Positions 18,576-29,200 of a DNA stretch of 50,246 nt are shown in pieces. Source of the DNA: Taibaiella sp. KBW10 (lineage in GTDB: Bacteria; Bacteroidota; Bacteroidia; Chitinophagales; Chitinophagaceae); NCBI RefSeq assembly GCF_003852495.1, contig NZ_QAJI01000005.1, positions 412,097 to 462,342 on the forward strand, given 5' to 3'. The position numbers were made by a program, and so were the translations under genes. Position 1 is the first letter of the stretch. Every line of letters starts with the position of its first letter. The notes under the pieces are model-generated. The model worked only from the letters and a program-made list of their open reading frames with translations, was not told the DNA's origin and made no database searches.

Positions 18576-19604
18576 TTACATCAGTACTCCATTCTTAGCC
18601 GCAACGGGTTTCGGTATATCCGTTTCCTCCAACATTTGTAACAGATCAATTTCTATCGTTCGGCACAGAGACAGCATGGGTACATCATTAAACAAACCCT
18701 CAAACGGATTTTCGGAATAATCGCCGACTAATTCCATATTGACATATACCCAACCGATAATCACTCCAAAAGGCACGGAAAGCCAGATGCCGATGTCCCC
18801 GATTTTGGCAAACTCTGCTACGATACCAAAAGGAAGCATCACAATAAAGATACATACGAAAATAAAGCTCAAACCGCCGTACTGGCGTGGCAAAGGGAAT
18901 TTCTTGATGCGCTCCAGTTTTCCCTGGTGATCAAAAAAATCGCTCAGCACTTTTTGCATATCACTGAACTTAATGTTATCAATGAGGTCTTCCCGTTCCA
19001 GCGCCGAAATCTGTTTGGCCTGATGGTGCATTAAATGAGTGGCTGGATTCGCCTTATTTTTTAGCTCCTGCTCTTCTTCCAGTTCTAGGTATTTCCGCCA
19101 ATGCTTTTCAGCATCTTCTGCAGCATACAAGCCGAGACCAAATTTCTTACTGCGCTTTTCATTATACCGGCCAATGCCGATAAAGGAAAGGCTTACATGC
19201 TCCCACGGGGTGGGTTGCAACAGCTGATTGCGGAGGGTGTACAGCCAGTAGATATGCCGGTATATCAATTGCTGCTGCAGTGCCGTCACTTCTTTATCAG
19301 GAATGTTTTTAGAACGGATAAAGATAAGTACAATTGTACCCCAGGCACGGCTACTGTTTACAATACCACCCCAGATCTTACGGCCTTCCCATAGGCGGTC
19401 ATAAGCCTGATTATTTTTAAATCCGACATAAAAGGCTACCGCCGTACCGATGAGTGATACCGGTAACCATGGAATCGATAGCCATCGCCAATGAGTAAAG
19501 TGATAAAGTGCTGCAATCAGCAGCATCCAGGCAGAAAGCCAGATGAGGTGATGGCCCGAGAAAGCCATAATACCCCGGAAAGTAAGTGATTTGTTGACAA
19601 GCAT
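18576..19604 (-). CDS. Bestrophin-family anion channel
   Basis: 342 residues. N-terminal membrane helices (SGHHLIWLSAWMLLIAALYHF and PVSLIGTAVAFYVGFKNNQAYDRLWEGRKIWGG) carry the NNQAYDRLWEGR motif typical of the bacterial bestrophin/UPF0187 family. More membrane helices lie at about 225-285, followed by a C-terminal tail with ENPFEGLFNDVPM, corresponding to the family's acidic cluster region. Bacterial members are pentameric ion channels of uncertain role. It follows the histidine kinase on the same strand, about 310 bp downstream, so it may be a separate unit. Confidence 0.85.
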   Translation of the reverse strand: MLVNKSLTFRGIMAFSGHHLIWLSAWMLLIAALYHFTHWRWLSIPWLPVSLIGTAVAFYVGFKNNQAYDRLWEGRKIWGGIVNSSRAWGTIVLIFIRSKNIPDKEVTALQQQLIYRHIYWLYTLRNQLLQPTPWEHVSLSFIGIGRYNEKRSKKFGLGLYAAEDAEKHWRKYLELEEEQELKNKANPATHLMHHQAKQISALEREDLIDNIKFSDMQKVLSDFFDHQGKLERIKKFPLPRQYGGLSFIFVCIFIVMLPFGIVAEFAKIGDIGIWLSVPFGVIIGWVYVNMELVGDYSENPFEGLFNDVPMLSLCRTIEIDLLQMLEETDIPKPVAAKNGVLM

Positions 19605-19914
19605 ATTGTTGATCTTTTTTTCTGTTAGGTAATGGTTTTTGACAAGGCTATTGATGACCCTTACAATTTCTCTGTCAGATAAGGTTCTTTTTATCGGTGC
19701 TTGCTTGTCGTATTTGTTTTTATTATATCAAAGAAAGAACTATTTTTTTTAATTATTATCTTTTACAAAAAAAGAACAGAAAAAGTAAATAAAAATATCG
19801 GCCAAATACGCAAGGTGTCTACTGAGACTTATCATATGATCTCCTCAATACCGGTCGATAAGGATGTACCGTGCAGGGTAGTAATGATTTTTGATCCCGA
19901 TATATTCCTCGTAT
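19605..19914. other. Intergenic region between channel and kinase genes
   Basis: No credible gene. It is A+T-rich, with a short palindrome ATCATATGAT at 19831-19840. It contains the leader of the bestrophin gene and the end of the kinase transcript; no clear terminator was found. Confidence 0.5.
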
Positions 19915-22900
19915 TTAATAGGGAATTTTAAGCAAGATGAGGAAACCGCCCTGTTCATATTGGGCACTGAATGCAGCACCTATTTTCTGCGCCCGGAGTT
20001 TCATATTGTCAAGACCCATACCGGCTGTAGCGGCTGTAGCCGGACGAATACCATTATCATGAATGCTTAAACACAACATGTTCTTCTGCCGCAGCAGTCT
20101 GATCACTACTTCTTTTGCATCAGAATGCCGGATGATATTGGTCAGTGCTTCTTTATAAATGAGGTATAGGGCCTGCCGCTTGGCGGGATCGATAAAATGC
20201 CCGCCCGTAATTCCATCGAGGAAAAAAGTATGGCTGATGCCACAGGCTTGCAAACTTTTTTCTGCAAAGGCCTTCATGCGATCAATCATATTTTCATATT
20301 TGTCTTTGCGGTTATCCATAGACCAAACGATGTCTCTCATGGTTTCCATCGCTTCCCGACCCATACTGCTGATATCATTAAGCGATTGTTTGTTTTCTGT
20401 TGCTGTGGTATAGCTCAACAGTTCGCTCTTTATCGCAAGCCCCGCAAGGATACTCCCTACGTCATCGTGCAAATCCATACTGATCTTGGTTCTTAAATTG
20501 GCCAGATCCTGTTGCCTTTGCAGCTTTTGCCGGTAGCGGCTACGCATTAATAACACGACGATCGTAATAGTACATAATAAAAATAGGAGCCGAACCCAGA
20601 TCAGTTTATGCCATATTTGCTGTACAACAATATTTATTTTATAAAAACGGGCGGTATCGTCATTCAAATCGGTAGATGCTTTTATTTCCAGCGTATAATC
20701 GCCAGACCGAAGGCTATAGAGATATATCCTACTGTCTAGTGAGTATTCCTTCCATTCTTCATTCTGCTCCTTAATGCGGTAGCTGTAATAAACTGTTTTA
20801 TCAAACTCGGGAACGGAAACATTTAAGGTTATGGTATTGTCATAATGACCTAACACCAGGTTTTTTGTTGGATCGTTCCACACACCCAGATAATGATACT
20901 CTTTATGCCGGCTATTGAATATAGTAATATTACATATTTTTATCGGTTTCAACGTATTTGGGGATGGAGTATAGCAGGGTAATTCGGAATGTACAAAAGA
21001 GTACAGGCCATTAGTCGTGCCAAAGTAATAGCGACCATCCGATGCCTTAAAAGCCGCCGCCCGGTTGCATTCTGGCTTGGCTAGTGGATGGTCTTCATGA
21101 AGATTATAGAATTGTCTTGTTTGGGTATCAAAATATACAATACCCAAATTGGTGCCCAGATAAAAATTACCCAAAGAATCGGGCAGTATGGAAAAAATAT
21201 TTCGGTTATGTAAGGTCCCTTTATCATTGTAAGGATCATGATATATAACATGCTCACCGGTGCGTGTATTGAGTAAGCCTAAACCATCTGCACAACCAAA
21301 CCAAAGTCCTTCTCCGGAAAGGTGCAGTTTATTAACAGTTGCGCCCAGGCCTTTTTCTATTTTCAACTGCTTCCAGTCATATTTTTTTAATAGTTTACCT
21401 TCTTTGGTGATGAGTGCAATACCATTCCACTTGGTCGCCAGCCATAAATTATGCCCGGTCTGATCCGGAATCATATCGTTAATCTCTTCGATAGGCTCTC
21501 CATAACTGCTCACTTCTTTGTCTACACTATATGCTTTAAGCGTTTTCTGATTCAAGTCATACCGGAATAATTGTCCCGATTTCCAGGTATAAAACCATAA
21601 GGTATCCTTGTCAAGACATTGCGTCGTATGCTCCACTTTTTTCCAGTTCCCTAAAAAATGATGCTTACCGGTTTTGAGATCAACCATAATATTATTCCAT
21701 AATAAATGGCCTTTCCAGTAATTAAGGCTGTAAGTGGATAATACGTTTGGGGGCATACTGCCAAACAATGGAAAAGGCTTAAACTCGGTCGACCCTTTTT
21801 TTAATACGATTAATCCGTTATAATAGGACGCATATATGTTTTGCTGTTCATCCTCGGCCAATGCTCTGAAACTTAAAACCGGGTTTTTAACCTTAAGATC
21901 CTTATCAATAGGTGCTGAAAAAATATTTTCCGTTACCTGTTTCTTTTTTAAAGTCAATATCTCACTTTCTTTAACCAGGTAAATATTATCTTTCCCGGCG
22001 AAGAAGATTTTGATCAGTTCATGATTCCCTTTTGAAATATCATTTACCTGATCATACTGATTATGTAGTTCAGACAAATCCTGTATGGTAAGGTCTTCCT
22101 TGTTAATTATGTAAAAGGAATGCTTGTTACCCAAAAACACTATCCCGTCTCTGACCGCAAACTTAGTCGGTATCTGGGATAGAGGGAATAACTCAAGCCG
22201 TTGAATCAATGGAAGAACAGGTAAAGACAGATATAATACGATCTTATCGGTTTGTTTATCCCAGGTATAAATGCGGGTACAATCCAGATTAAGGAAAAAT
22301 ACATGCCCTTCATCTACATATGTCATTAAAATAGCTTCTTTATCATCCGGGAGGTGATATTCATTGACCTGGCCGCCATCGGCAGCAACACGCAGTATCT
22401 GCTTATGATTACTGAGCCAATGATTGCCGCAACCGAATTGAAAAGATCTGAAGTGATCGGCTTCAAAAGAACCGGTATAAATCTCTTTCGAATCTTTCTT
22501 ATCGATCACGCGCCTGATATGATACTTGCCCCGTTTCTGGTCAAAAAATGCCGCCATCATATCGCTTTTATCGGAGATGCTCATGTCGAAATAAAGACCT
22601 TTATTCAGATCGTACCGAGTCCTGAACTTATATTTGACTTTCCGGTTTAGCGGGTCAAAGCAGATAAAATTATAGTAATTCCGCTCCTGTATATACAGCA
22701 AACCGGCAGCATCTTTACGCATGATGCCAAAACTCTCCATGGAAGAATCTTTTTTCAGGGGATATTCCAAACTATTGTTGGCGTAATTAATCAGCTGAGC
22801 GCCATCATATACATATAAACCCTTGGCACCCGAAAACCATACAAATCCTTCCTTATCTTCAATTGCGTCCACTAAAAACTCAATATTTTCTTTTGTATTA

Positions 22901-23013
22901 ATTTGCAAAGGTTGCAATGTATACCGCGCCGGAATATAACGGTAAAGAGCAGGTATCTGAGCTTTCGCTTCAAAAACGCTCAGGCAGAATATTATAAGTG
23001 ATAACCAACGCAA
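19915..23013 (-). CDS. Two-component propeller sensor histidine kinase
   Basis: 1032 residues. It has a signal peptide, a periplasmic region of two-component-regulator propeller repeats (about 40-690, e.g. EDKEGFVWFSGAKGLYVYDG, DSLGNFYLGTNLGIVYFD), a Y_Y_Y domain (about 725-790), one membrane helix (about 800-822), a HisKA_3 dimerisation domain with the phospho-acceptor His849 (MDLHDDVGS), and a HATPase_c domain (KEALTNIIRHS; GMGLDNM). The HisKA_3 type normally partners a NarL/LuxR-type response regulator, but none is encoded in the window. There is no AraC or receiver fusion, so this is not a hybrid kinase. The ligand is unknown. Confidence 0.9.
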   Translation of the reverse strand: MRWLSLIIFCLSVFEAKAQIPALYRYIPARYTLQPLQINTKENIEFLVDAIEDKEGFVWFSGAKGLYVYDGAQLINYANNSLEYPLKKDSSMESFGIMRKDAAGLLYIQERNYYNFICFDPLNRKVKYKFRTRYDLNKGLYFDMSISDKSDMMAAFFDQKRGKYHIRRVIDKKDSKEIYTGSFEADHFRSFQFGCGNHWLSNHKQILRVAADGGQVNEYHLPDDKEAILMTYVDEGHVFFLNLDCTRIYTWDKQTDKIVLYLSLPVLPLIQRLELFPLSQIPTKFAVRDGIVFLGNKHSFYIINKEDLTIQDLSELHNQYDQVNDISKGNHELIKIFFAGKDNIYLVKESEILTLKKKQVTENIFSAPIDKDLKVKNPVLSFRALAEDEQQNIYASYYNGLIVLKKGSTEFKPFPLFGSMPPNVLSTYSLNYWKGHLLWNNIMVDLKTGKHHFLGNWKKVEHTTQCLDKDTLWFYTWKSGQLFRYDLNQKTLKAYSVDKEVSSYGEPIEEINDMIPDQTGHNLWLATKWNGIALITKEGKLLKKYDWKQLKIEKGLGATVNKLHLSGEGLWFGCADGLGLLNTRTGEHVIYHDPYNDKGTLHNRNIFSILPDSLGNFYLGTNLGIVYFDTQTRQFYNLHEDHPLAKPECNRAAAFKASDGRYYFGTTNGLYSFVHSELPCYTPSPNTLKPIKICNITIFNSRHKEYHYLGVWNDPTKNLVLGHYDNTITLNVSVPEFDKTVYYSYRIKEQNEEWKEYSLDSRIYLYSLRSGDYTLEIKASTDLNDDTARFYKINIVVQQIWHKLIWVRLLFLLCTITIVVLLMRSRYRQKLQRQQDLANLRTKISMDLHDDVGSILAGLAIKSELLSYTTATENKQSLNDISSMGREAMETMRDIVWSMDNRKDKYENMIDRMKAFAEKSLQACGISHTFFLDGITGGHFIDPAKRQALYLIYKEALTNIIRHSDAKEVVIRLLRQKNMLCLSIHDNGIRPATAATAGMGLDNMKLRAQKIGAAFSAQYEQGGFLILLKIPY

Positions 23014-23503
23014 AGAAAAAGAGATAAGGAAAAATTAAATAATGGTTCATCCAACCGCATCTTACAAAAAGAAAATGCATTTTATCGACAAATATATAAA
23101 ATGCTTGCAATATTACACTTTAGATGCCGGGCTTAGTAAGGGTAAAAGATCGATTTTTTATTGAAGCAGAAAACCCGTTGAACTAGTGTGTATAAGGCTA
23201 AAAATGCTGGCTACTATTATTTAATACATTCACAATTGTTTATGACTTATAAAAAAATAATTATATAAAATTGTTATAGAGTATAAACTTCAGACGTTAC
23301 ATTTATTTTTATATGTTTTGCTTAAGACGATACAGATAAATCAGATTTTTTCTGTGCTGCATTTTCTTTTATGAGTGGTGTATAATTAAAGAAGCCAATA
23401 TATGCCACACCGGTTCCAGAAAGGATTATGCAAAAAATGATTATTAGCGCTCTTATTTCCGGAAAATAATATGCTCATTTTTCAACAATAACTACCTATA
23501 CCT
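23014..23503. other. Divergent intergenic region, A+T-rich
   Basis: No gene was supported. It includes the probable leftward kinase promoter at 23089-23096 and the leader of the 39-residue peptide gene. Confidence 0.5.
23089..23096 (-). promoter_or_regulatory. -7 box (TATATTTG) of the kinase gene
   Basis: On the minus strand TATATTTG matches TAnnTTTG exactly, 76 nt upstream of the kinase start codon. Confidence 0.4.
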
Positions 23504-23623
23504 ATGAAGACAAAAAACATTTTACTATCCCTATCCGGCTTTTTAACCGGCCTGTTGATTAGTATTCTGATTATTATGGTTATCGCGTACCTAACTGGAT
23601 TTTTAACCGTTAAAAGTGCTTAG
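23504..23623 (+). CDS. 39-residue single-pass membrane peptide
   Basis: A short frame from ATG 23504 to TAG 23623 encodes MKTKNILLSLSGFLTG followed by one hydrophobic segment (about 10-34) and a short basic tail. It ends 2 bp before the TlpA-like gene, so it is probably cotranscribed and coupled. Its N-terminus resembles the membrane anchor of the TlpA-like protein. Function unknown; it may be an accessory peptide or a truncated relative. Confidence 0.5.
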   Translation: MKTKNILLSLSGFLTGLLISILIIMVIAYLTGFLTVKSA

Positions 23624-23625
23624 AG

Positions 23626-24168
23626 ATGCAGCAAAAATATTTTAAAAAGGGCTTGATAACAGGAATTATTTTAGGAACTATACTCGCGGTTTCTGCACTG
23701 GGTTATTTGTATTACGTGAGTAAAAGAAATATGGCCCAAAGCGATGCGATAGGGAAAAGCAAGCATTTTAAGGAGTTGAATTTACCCTTAAAAGACCTGG
23801 AGGGAAAACCGGTAGATATGATGCAGTTCTCTGATAAGTATGTGCTGGTAAACTTTTGGGGTACCTGGTGCTTACCCTGTGTACAGGAAATGCCCATGCT
23901 TCAGAATGAGTACAAAGCGCTAAAGGAAAAGTATGTGTTTGTTATGATATCCGATGAGGATCCACAGACGATAAAGGCTTTTAAAGAAAAAAAAGGGTAT
24001 GATTTTGTTTTTGTCAGAAGTGAGGAAATACTGCAGTCTATGATTGGTGTTTTTCCCACCACCTTTATTTTGGATAAATCGCAGCGTATAATATTTACCA
24101 AGACGGGGTCGTTTGAAAATATGGATCCAAATGGGTTTAAGCAATTATTGCTTAAACAGATAAAGTGA
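23626..24168 (+). CDS. TlpA-like membrane-anchored thioredoxin
   Basis: 180 residues. An N-terminal membrane anchor (about 9-32) is followed by a periplasmic thioredoxin fold with the active site WCLPC (Cys82, Cys85) and the cis-Pro in GVFPTTFIL. TlpA/ResA-type proteins reduce disulfides in exported proteins, often for cytochrome c maturation. The di-heme peroxidase nearby would be a plausible client, but that link is inference. It is preceded by the 39-residue peptide gene. Confidence 0.85.
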   Translation: MQQKYFKKGLITGIILGTILAVSALGYLYYVSKRNMAQSDAIGKSKHFKELNLPLKDLEGKPVDMMQFSDKYVLVNFWGTWCLPCVQEMPMLQNEYKALKEKYVFVMISDEDPQTIKAFKEKKGYDFVFVRSEEILQSMIGVFPTTFILDKSQRIIFTKTGSFENMDPNGFKQLLLKQIK

Positions 24169-24287
24169 TCATGATCTGTTTGATCGGGATGCCCCAATGC
24201 GCATAGGACGAAGGGTTAATATAGCTGCTCCGTCTTTAGCTCATGGTAGTATGCCATGATATCGAACAATAGTCGGTTGGCTATATA

Positions 24288-24322
24288 AACAATCCCCCGA
24301 AGTCCTGCTTCGGGGGATTGTT
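24288..24322. terminator. Terminator after the TlpA-like gene
   Basis: A 15-bp perfect stem (AACAATCCCCCGAAG with its complement) with a TCCTG loop, between the TlpA-like gene and the convergent peroxidase gene. It can serve both strands. Confidence 0.75.
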
Positions 24323-24437
24323 GTGTTCATGTAGGTCTTTATGAAAAGATTTATTACAAGATGAATAAGACTTACTTGTTTTTACTATTGACGGGATGAA
24401 TTCCCTTTAACACGTACTTCCTTGCCGGAGGATCCGG

Positions 24438-26270
24438 CTATCGTTTTTTTCTCGGAGCATCATCATCTAAAGCTTGTAAAAAGGCAATGATGTCATTCAT
24501 TTCCGCTTTTGTTAAGCCCAGCGGCTTTTCGGAAAGCGTTTGTCCGGGAACTTTCAAGCCCATTCCGCGGCCGCCTCCCCTATTATAAAAATCAAGTACT
24601 TCATTTAAATTCCGGAAGACACCATTATGCATGTATGGTGCTGTGGCAGCCGCATTACGCACGCTGGTGGTTTTAAATGCTCCGTTGTTAAATGAAATCG
24701 GGAAAAAATGAAATCGGCCACTGTCCGTATCTACGCGCCTACGACCTTTGGCATCCTGTTGTGGTACTCCGATTACTTCAAGTTCAGAACGATCATAGTA
24801 AGGTGGGAGTAGTCCATTAAAGAGTGGGGCAAAATGACAGGAACCGCAACTGGCCTTCCCCATAAAAAGATTAAATCCGCGTTTTTGTGCCGGGTTCATT
24901 GCAGTCTTATCGCCAGCGATATAACGATCAAAACGGGAACGGAACGGTGCGAGCGTTTGCTCGTAAGCCACTAGTGCAGCGGCTATTTGGTCTAACTGAA
25001 TCGTTGTAGAGGAAGGCCAAAGTTCTTTAAATGCTTGCTTATAGTGCGGAATCTGGTTCAGTCGATATACTGCCGTATCCAAGGAGATATTCATCTCTAA
25101 AGGGCTTTGCAATACTACTTTTATTTGCGCTTCGAGACTGGTTACCCGGCCATCATAAAATTGCGCATGTTGGTATACGGCATAATAAAGGGAAGGAGTA
25201 TTACGCATAACGAAGCTTTTTCCGTCCAGCGAGCGGCTCTTTATTAAACCGTCAGTAAAGGCCTTGTCCGGCCGGTGACAGCTGGCGCAGCTGCGGCTGT
25301 TATTACCAGATAAAGCTTGCTCCGAAAAAAGCCTTTTCCCCAGATGAACGAGGTTTTGTTGCTTTGCAGCCTCCTGAATACCGGGAAACGAAGAGGGGTT
25401 GATTGCATCCGGGCTGAATAGGTGGTCTGCGTTATGGTTCAAAGCGGGATGGGTATTCACATCCAGTTGTTGCGCTGAGATAAAGGCGGATAATTGCTCT
25501 TGTAGGGGTAGCATGGCATGCGTGAAAAAGGCCAGACGGTCGAAACGGTCAAAATGCTGATGCGGCTGTTCCAGCAGTGCAATTGCTGCACCAAGATGAC
25601 GGCGAATAGCATCGGCATACGCGCCGGAATATTTTATGAGTAGTGGCTCCAGATTATCCTTCATGGCGCCGAGTGCAGTAGCCGATTCTTCCAGGGCACT
25701 TTTCAAAAGCGGCGCATCATATCCCGTGATGGATAAGGTGGATATCCGGATTAGCTCCAGGCGATTGGCCTCCAAAAGCGCGGCATCATCTACTTTAAGC
25801 CCATAAAGAATGCCGGGAATGTCCTTTGCTGTTGCCGCGACAACTTCGCATTGAGCACGCAGTTCCTCTTTATTTTGAAAGGGCTCAGTATCCAGCAGCA
25901 GTCCTTCAATATACTGAAGCCCTACCGGCGACTGGTATTCCATATAGGGTTCCTCAAGCTCATACACCGGTGCACGGTTATACAGATTCACCGGGTATTC
26001 AAAAAAGTATTCCATGAAGGCCTCAATGCGCTTGTAACTGAGCCGGCATGCCCTTAAGCGTGCAATAGCTTGCTGCCGGCCGGCTTTGTCTTTTGGCTTC
26101 AGGGCCGCTACCGCAATTTTTAACTGCTCGGCATGGTCTGCAAAGACCTTAGCATCTTTTTTAAAAGCCTCAATACTGGCGCTAACGTAGGGGGAAGCTC
26201 CTTGCTCATTCGCTGCAGAAACTACTATCAGACATACAAGAACAAGGAGGCTAATTACGAAACGCTTCAT
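24438..26270 (-). CDS. Di-heme peroxidase with helical N-terminal domain
   Basis: 610 residues with a signal peptide. Residues about 25-240 are helical and reminiscent of imelysin-like domains (RACRLSYKRIEAFMEYFFEY); residues about 300-600 are a di-heme cytochrome c peroxidase/MauG-like domain. The two heme motifs are CASCH (Cys328, Cys331, His332) and CGSCH (Cys475, Cys478, His479), with RNTPSLYY and FKTTSVRNAAATAPYMHNG as in the family. It probably reduces peroxide or oxidises a partner in the periplasm. It starts 25 bp after the metallophosphoesterase gene and likely shares its transcript. The imelysin comparison is a judgement by eye. Confidence 0.85.
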   Translation of the reverse strand: MKRFVISLLVLVCLIVVSAANEQGASPYVSASIEAFKKDAKVFADHAEQLKIAVAALKPKDKAGRQQAIARLRACRLSYKRIEAFMEYFFEYPVNLYNRAPVYELEEPYMEYQSPVGLQYIEGLLLDTEPFQNKEELRAQCEVVAATAKDIPGILYGLKVDDAALLEANRLELIRISTLSITGYDAPLLKSALEESATALGAMKDNLEPLLIKYSGAYADAIRRHLGAAIALLEQPHQHFDRFDRLAFFTHAMLPLQEQLSAFISAQQLDVNTHPALNHNADHLFSPDAINPSSFPGIQEAAKQQNLVHLGKRLFSEQALSGNNSRSCASCHRPDKAFTDGLIKSRSLDGKSFVMRNTPSLYYAVYQHAQFYDGRVTSLEAQIKVVLQSPLEMNISLDTAVYRLNQIPHYKQAFKELWPSSTTIQLDQIAAALVAYEQTLAPFRSRFDRYIAGDKTAMNPAQKRGFNLFMGKASCGSCHFAPLFNGLLPPYYDRSELEVIGVPQQDAKGRRRVDTDSGRFHFFPISFNNGAFKTTSVRNAAATAPYMHNGVFRNLNEVLDFYNRGGGRGMGLKVPGQTLSEKPLGLTKAEMNDIIAFLQALDDDAPRKKR

Positions 26271-26295
26271 ATCAATACACTTTAAAAATTAAATA

Positions 26296-29200
26296 TTATT
26301 GTTTGCTAATGCTTTGTGCTGCAATTACCTTTCCCTGCTCATCTGTTACCTGCACCGCATAAATACCTTGTGCAAAGCGACTGAAGTCTATGTGTATACT
26401 GCTCTGTGTACAGGACTGTTCTTTAATAATCTGCCCGTTACTGTTATAAATAACTATGTTGGTTCTGGTTTTTGGTAAGCCTGCAATGAGTAAGCTGTTG
26501 TTTACCGGATTCGGAGACATGGTTACAGAGAGGGGTGCACAGGCCATTTTTACCATCTTGATACTACTGTATACAGATGATCTGTCCGAAGACAATATGT
26601 TGAGCCTGTAGTAGTTCATTCCTTCTGTGGGTGTATTATCTATAAAGGAATACTGGTTGCCAGACAAGCTGCTTTGCGGCAAGACGGTTCCCACCGGAAT
26701 AAATACATTTGCTTCTGTAGCACGCTCAATGATGAATTTGGCTCCGGCTTCTTCCGTAGCGGTAGTCCATTGAATAGTGGCAGTACAATTTGCAGTAGCT
26801 GTGGCTGCGAAAGCGGTCAACTGAACGGGCAATGGTGTTCCCTGTTGCACATTCACTTTAAACGTGTCGGCCACACAGTTGTTATTGTCCTGTACAATAT
26901 AGGTCATTGTATCTGTTGGGGCTACCCTGATCGATTTGGTTACATAAGCACCGTTATTCCAGGAATAGGTACCGTTAAACCTTGCAGTAAGTGTTACAGA
27001 ATCGCCGGCATTAATCGTATAAGTCTTATGTACATTTACATCTTTCATCATAGTAAAATGATCACGGATTGTTCCATCGGCGCAAACCCATTTGGCATCC
27101 AGGCGATTGCCCTGTACCTCAAGCATCATCGCACCACCATGAGTGGCATCAGCATAAGCAGAAAGAGCTGCATGCGGGAAACTGGCTTGTGTGCCGCCTA
27201 ACTGGCCTGCTGAACCGGAAACTACATATACCGTACCTGTAGGTTGGGTTACAGAATCTTTAATATAGGGGCAGGAATTGGCCGAGCCATCATACAACCC
27301 GCTCGACTGACTGATATTATGGACAGAGGGGTTAAATGTGGCTTCAGAACCGTAGTGGCCCTGCATAAGCTTTGAACGCTCATAATCATGACTGTGCCCG
27401 CAAAGTATCATGTCTACACCCATACGCTCCAGGATGCGGATGAAATTCTGGCGGATGTTTACCAGGTCGCCCTCACTGTCGGAATTATGTGAACCCATTG
27501 TATAGGGTGGATGATGCCAGTAAGCAACGACCCAGCCTTTGTTTGTATTGGCTGCAAGATCTGCTTTTATCCATTGTACCTGTGCACCTGTGGTATCATA
27601 CATCAGTGTGGCACTATCTTCCTTTCCATAGGAATCCAGGGAGAGGAAGTGCACATTACCCACATCAAAAGAATAATAAGATTGCTTGCCGGATGGCACG
27701 CCGCCAGCTTCTCCATTGGAAGGCATCGAAAAGCTTTTATAATAAGGTGCTACACTATGATTGACTACAGAAGGCGATGAGGTACTATTACCATAGTCGT
27801 GATTTCCGGGTGCGGGAAATAAGGGATTTTGTTTCAGAAACCTGTTTTTATAGATATTGAAAAACTCCACCTGGAATTCTGCGTCCGTACCGGTTGTATA
27901 AGCATTGTCGCCCAACAAGATCCAGCTATCCATATAATTGCCACCTAAATAGGCGGCTACCTGGTCGCGTACATTGATCTGATTGGTAGAATTATTGCCA
28001 CAATCGCCGATCACGCCAATGCGCAGTAAAGCCGTATCGCCGGCGGGGCGCAGGGTCATGAAATAGTTGCTGGTGTCTCCTTGCAGGGTATCGGTAATGC
28101 TGCCGATGCTATACCAGTATTTTGTATGTGGAGCAAGTCCATTTAAGACCAACTCGTGTTCCATCGTCAGGGTACTATCGGTTACGGTTCCGGTTAGTGA
28201 ATTGCTACTCGTGCCATAGTGCACACGGGAACTCGTCGCCTGATCGGTACGCCAGCGTAAATGAATACTATTTGTCGTGGCTACTTGTAAATACGGTCCG
28301 CGGATCAAGCTTGGTTTAGGCATTATAGACAAATCCATATCAAATCCGAGATCTGAAGAAGTACCGTCACGTTGGTGCACTTCTACGGCAATGGTATTGA
28401 TGCCATCTACCAGCAAGTTTTTAGGAACATGATAAGGGAAATAGGTGCTTTCGTCTACCCCGTCTACAATTGCGGAGGAAAAGGTCTGGTAATCAAAGGC
28501 ACCGGCAGCCATATTACTGCGCAGTACTTCCTGGCCGTTTATATATACGATGGCTCCATCATCGCGCAAGAGGTTGAGCAAGAGTGTATCACTGAGTGCC
28601 GCTACAGAGGGCACATTGAATTTTTTACGGAAATAATACGTGATATATTTATTAGAAGCACTCGGTCCGTAATTCAGTATGGTGAGCGCATTATCGCTGT
28701 ATCCTAATTTTCCGGGTCCCTGGCTCCAAAACGTGTCATTATAATTTGTCGTCGTCCAAGAGCTACCGTCCAGGCTGATACCGCTATCGTTATAGGCCCA
28801 TTTTGAACCCTTCATAATCGGGAGTGTATCGATGGCGATTGCGGGGGGTGGAGTGTTCAGGGTGTATTGTACAATAAGTTGAGGAGCTAGCGCAGGGCTT
28901 CCATCATAGGCATAAGCATTACGCACGCCGGTGCCGGTAAACAAAAAGGCCAAAGCATTGCCTGAAGCCCAGCCCGGACGATTCACGATTGCCTGTACGA
29001 TTGTTTTCAGTTCCGGTGTTCGTTGTTCTGCACCCTGCACACCTCCGGAAGTGGTACCCCAGGTGCTGCTGGTGGAACCGGCCCAGCTTACAGAATCGGA
29101 AGTGGGTGTGCGGTTGCTCAGGTTATTCGTTGTCGTGGTAAATGTAGCAGCGTTATCTGTAGCCTGACCCTTTATCACGATTGTTCCGGATACTGCATTT

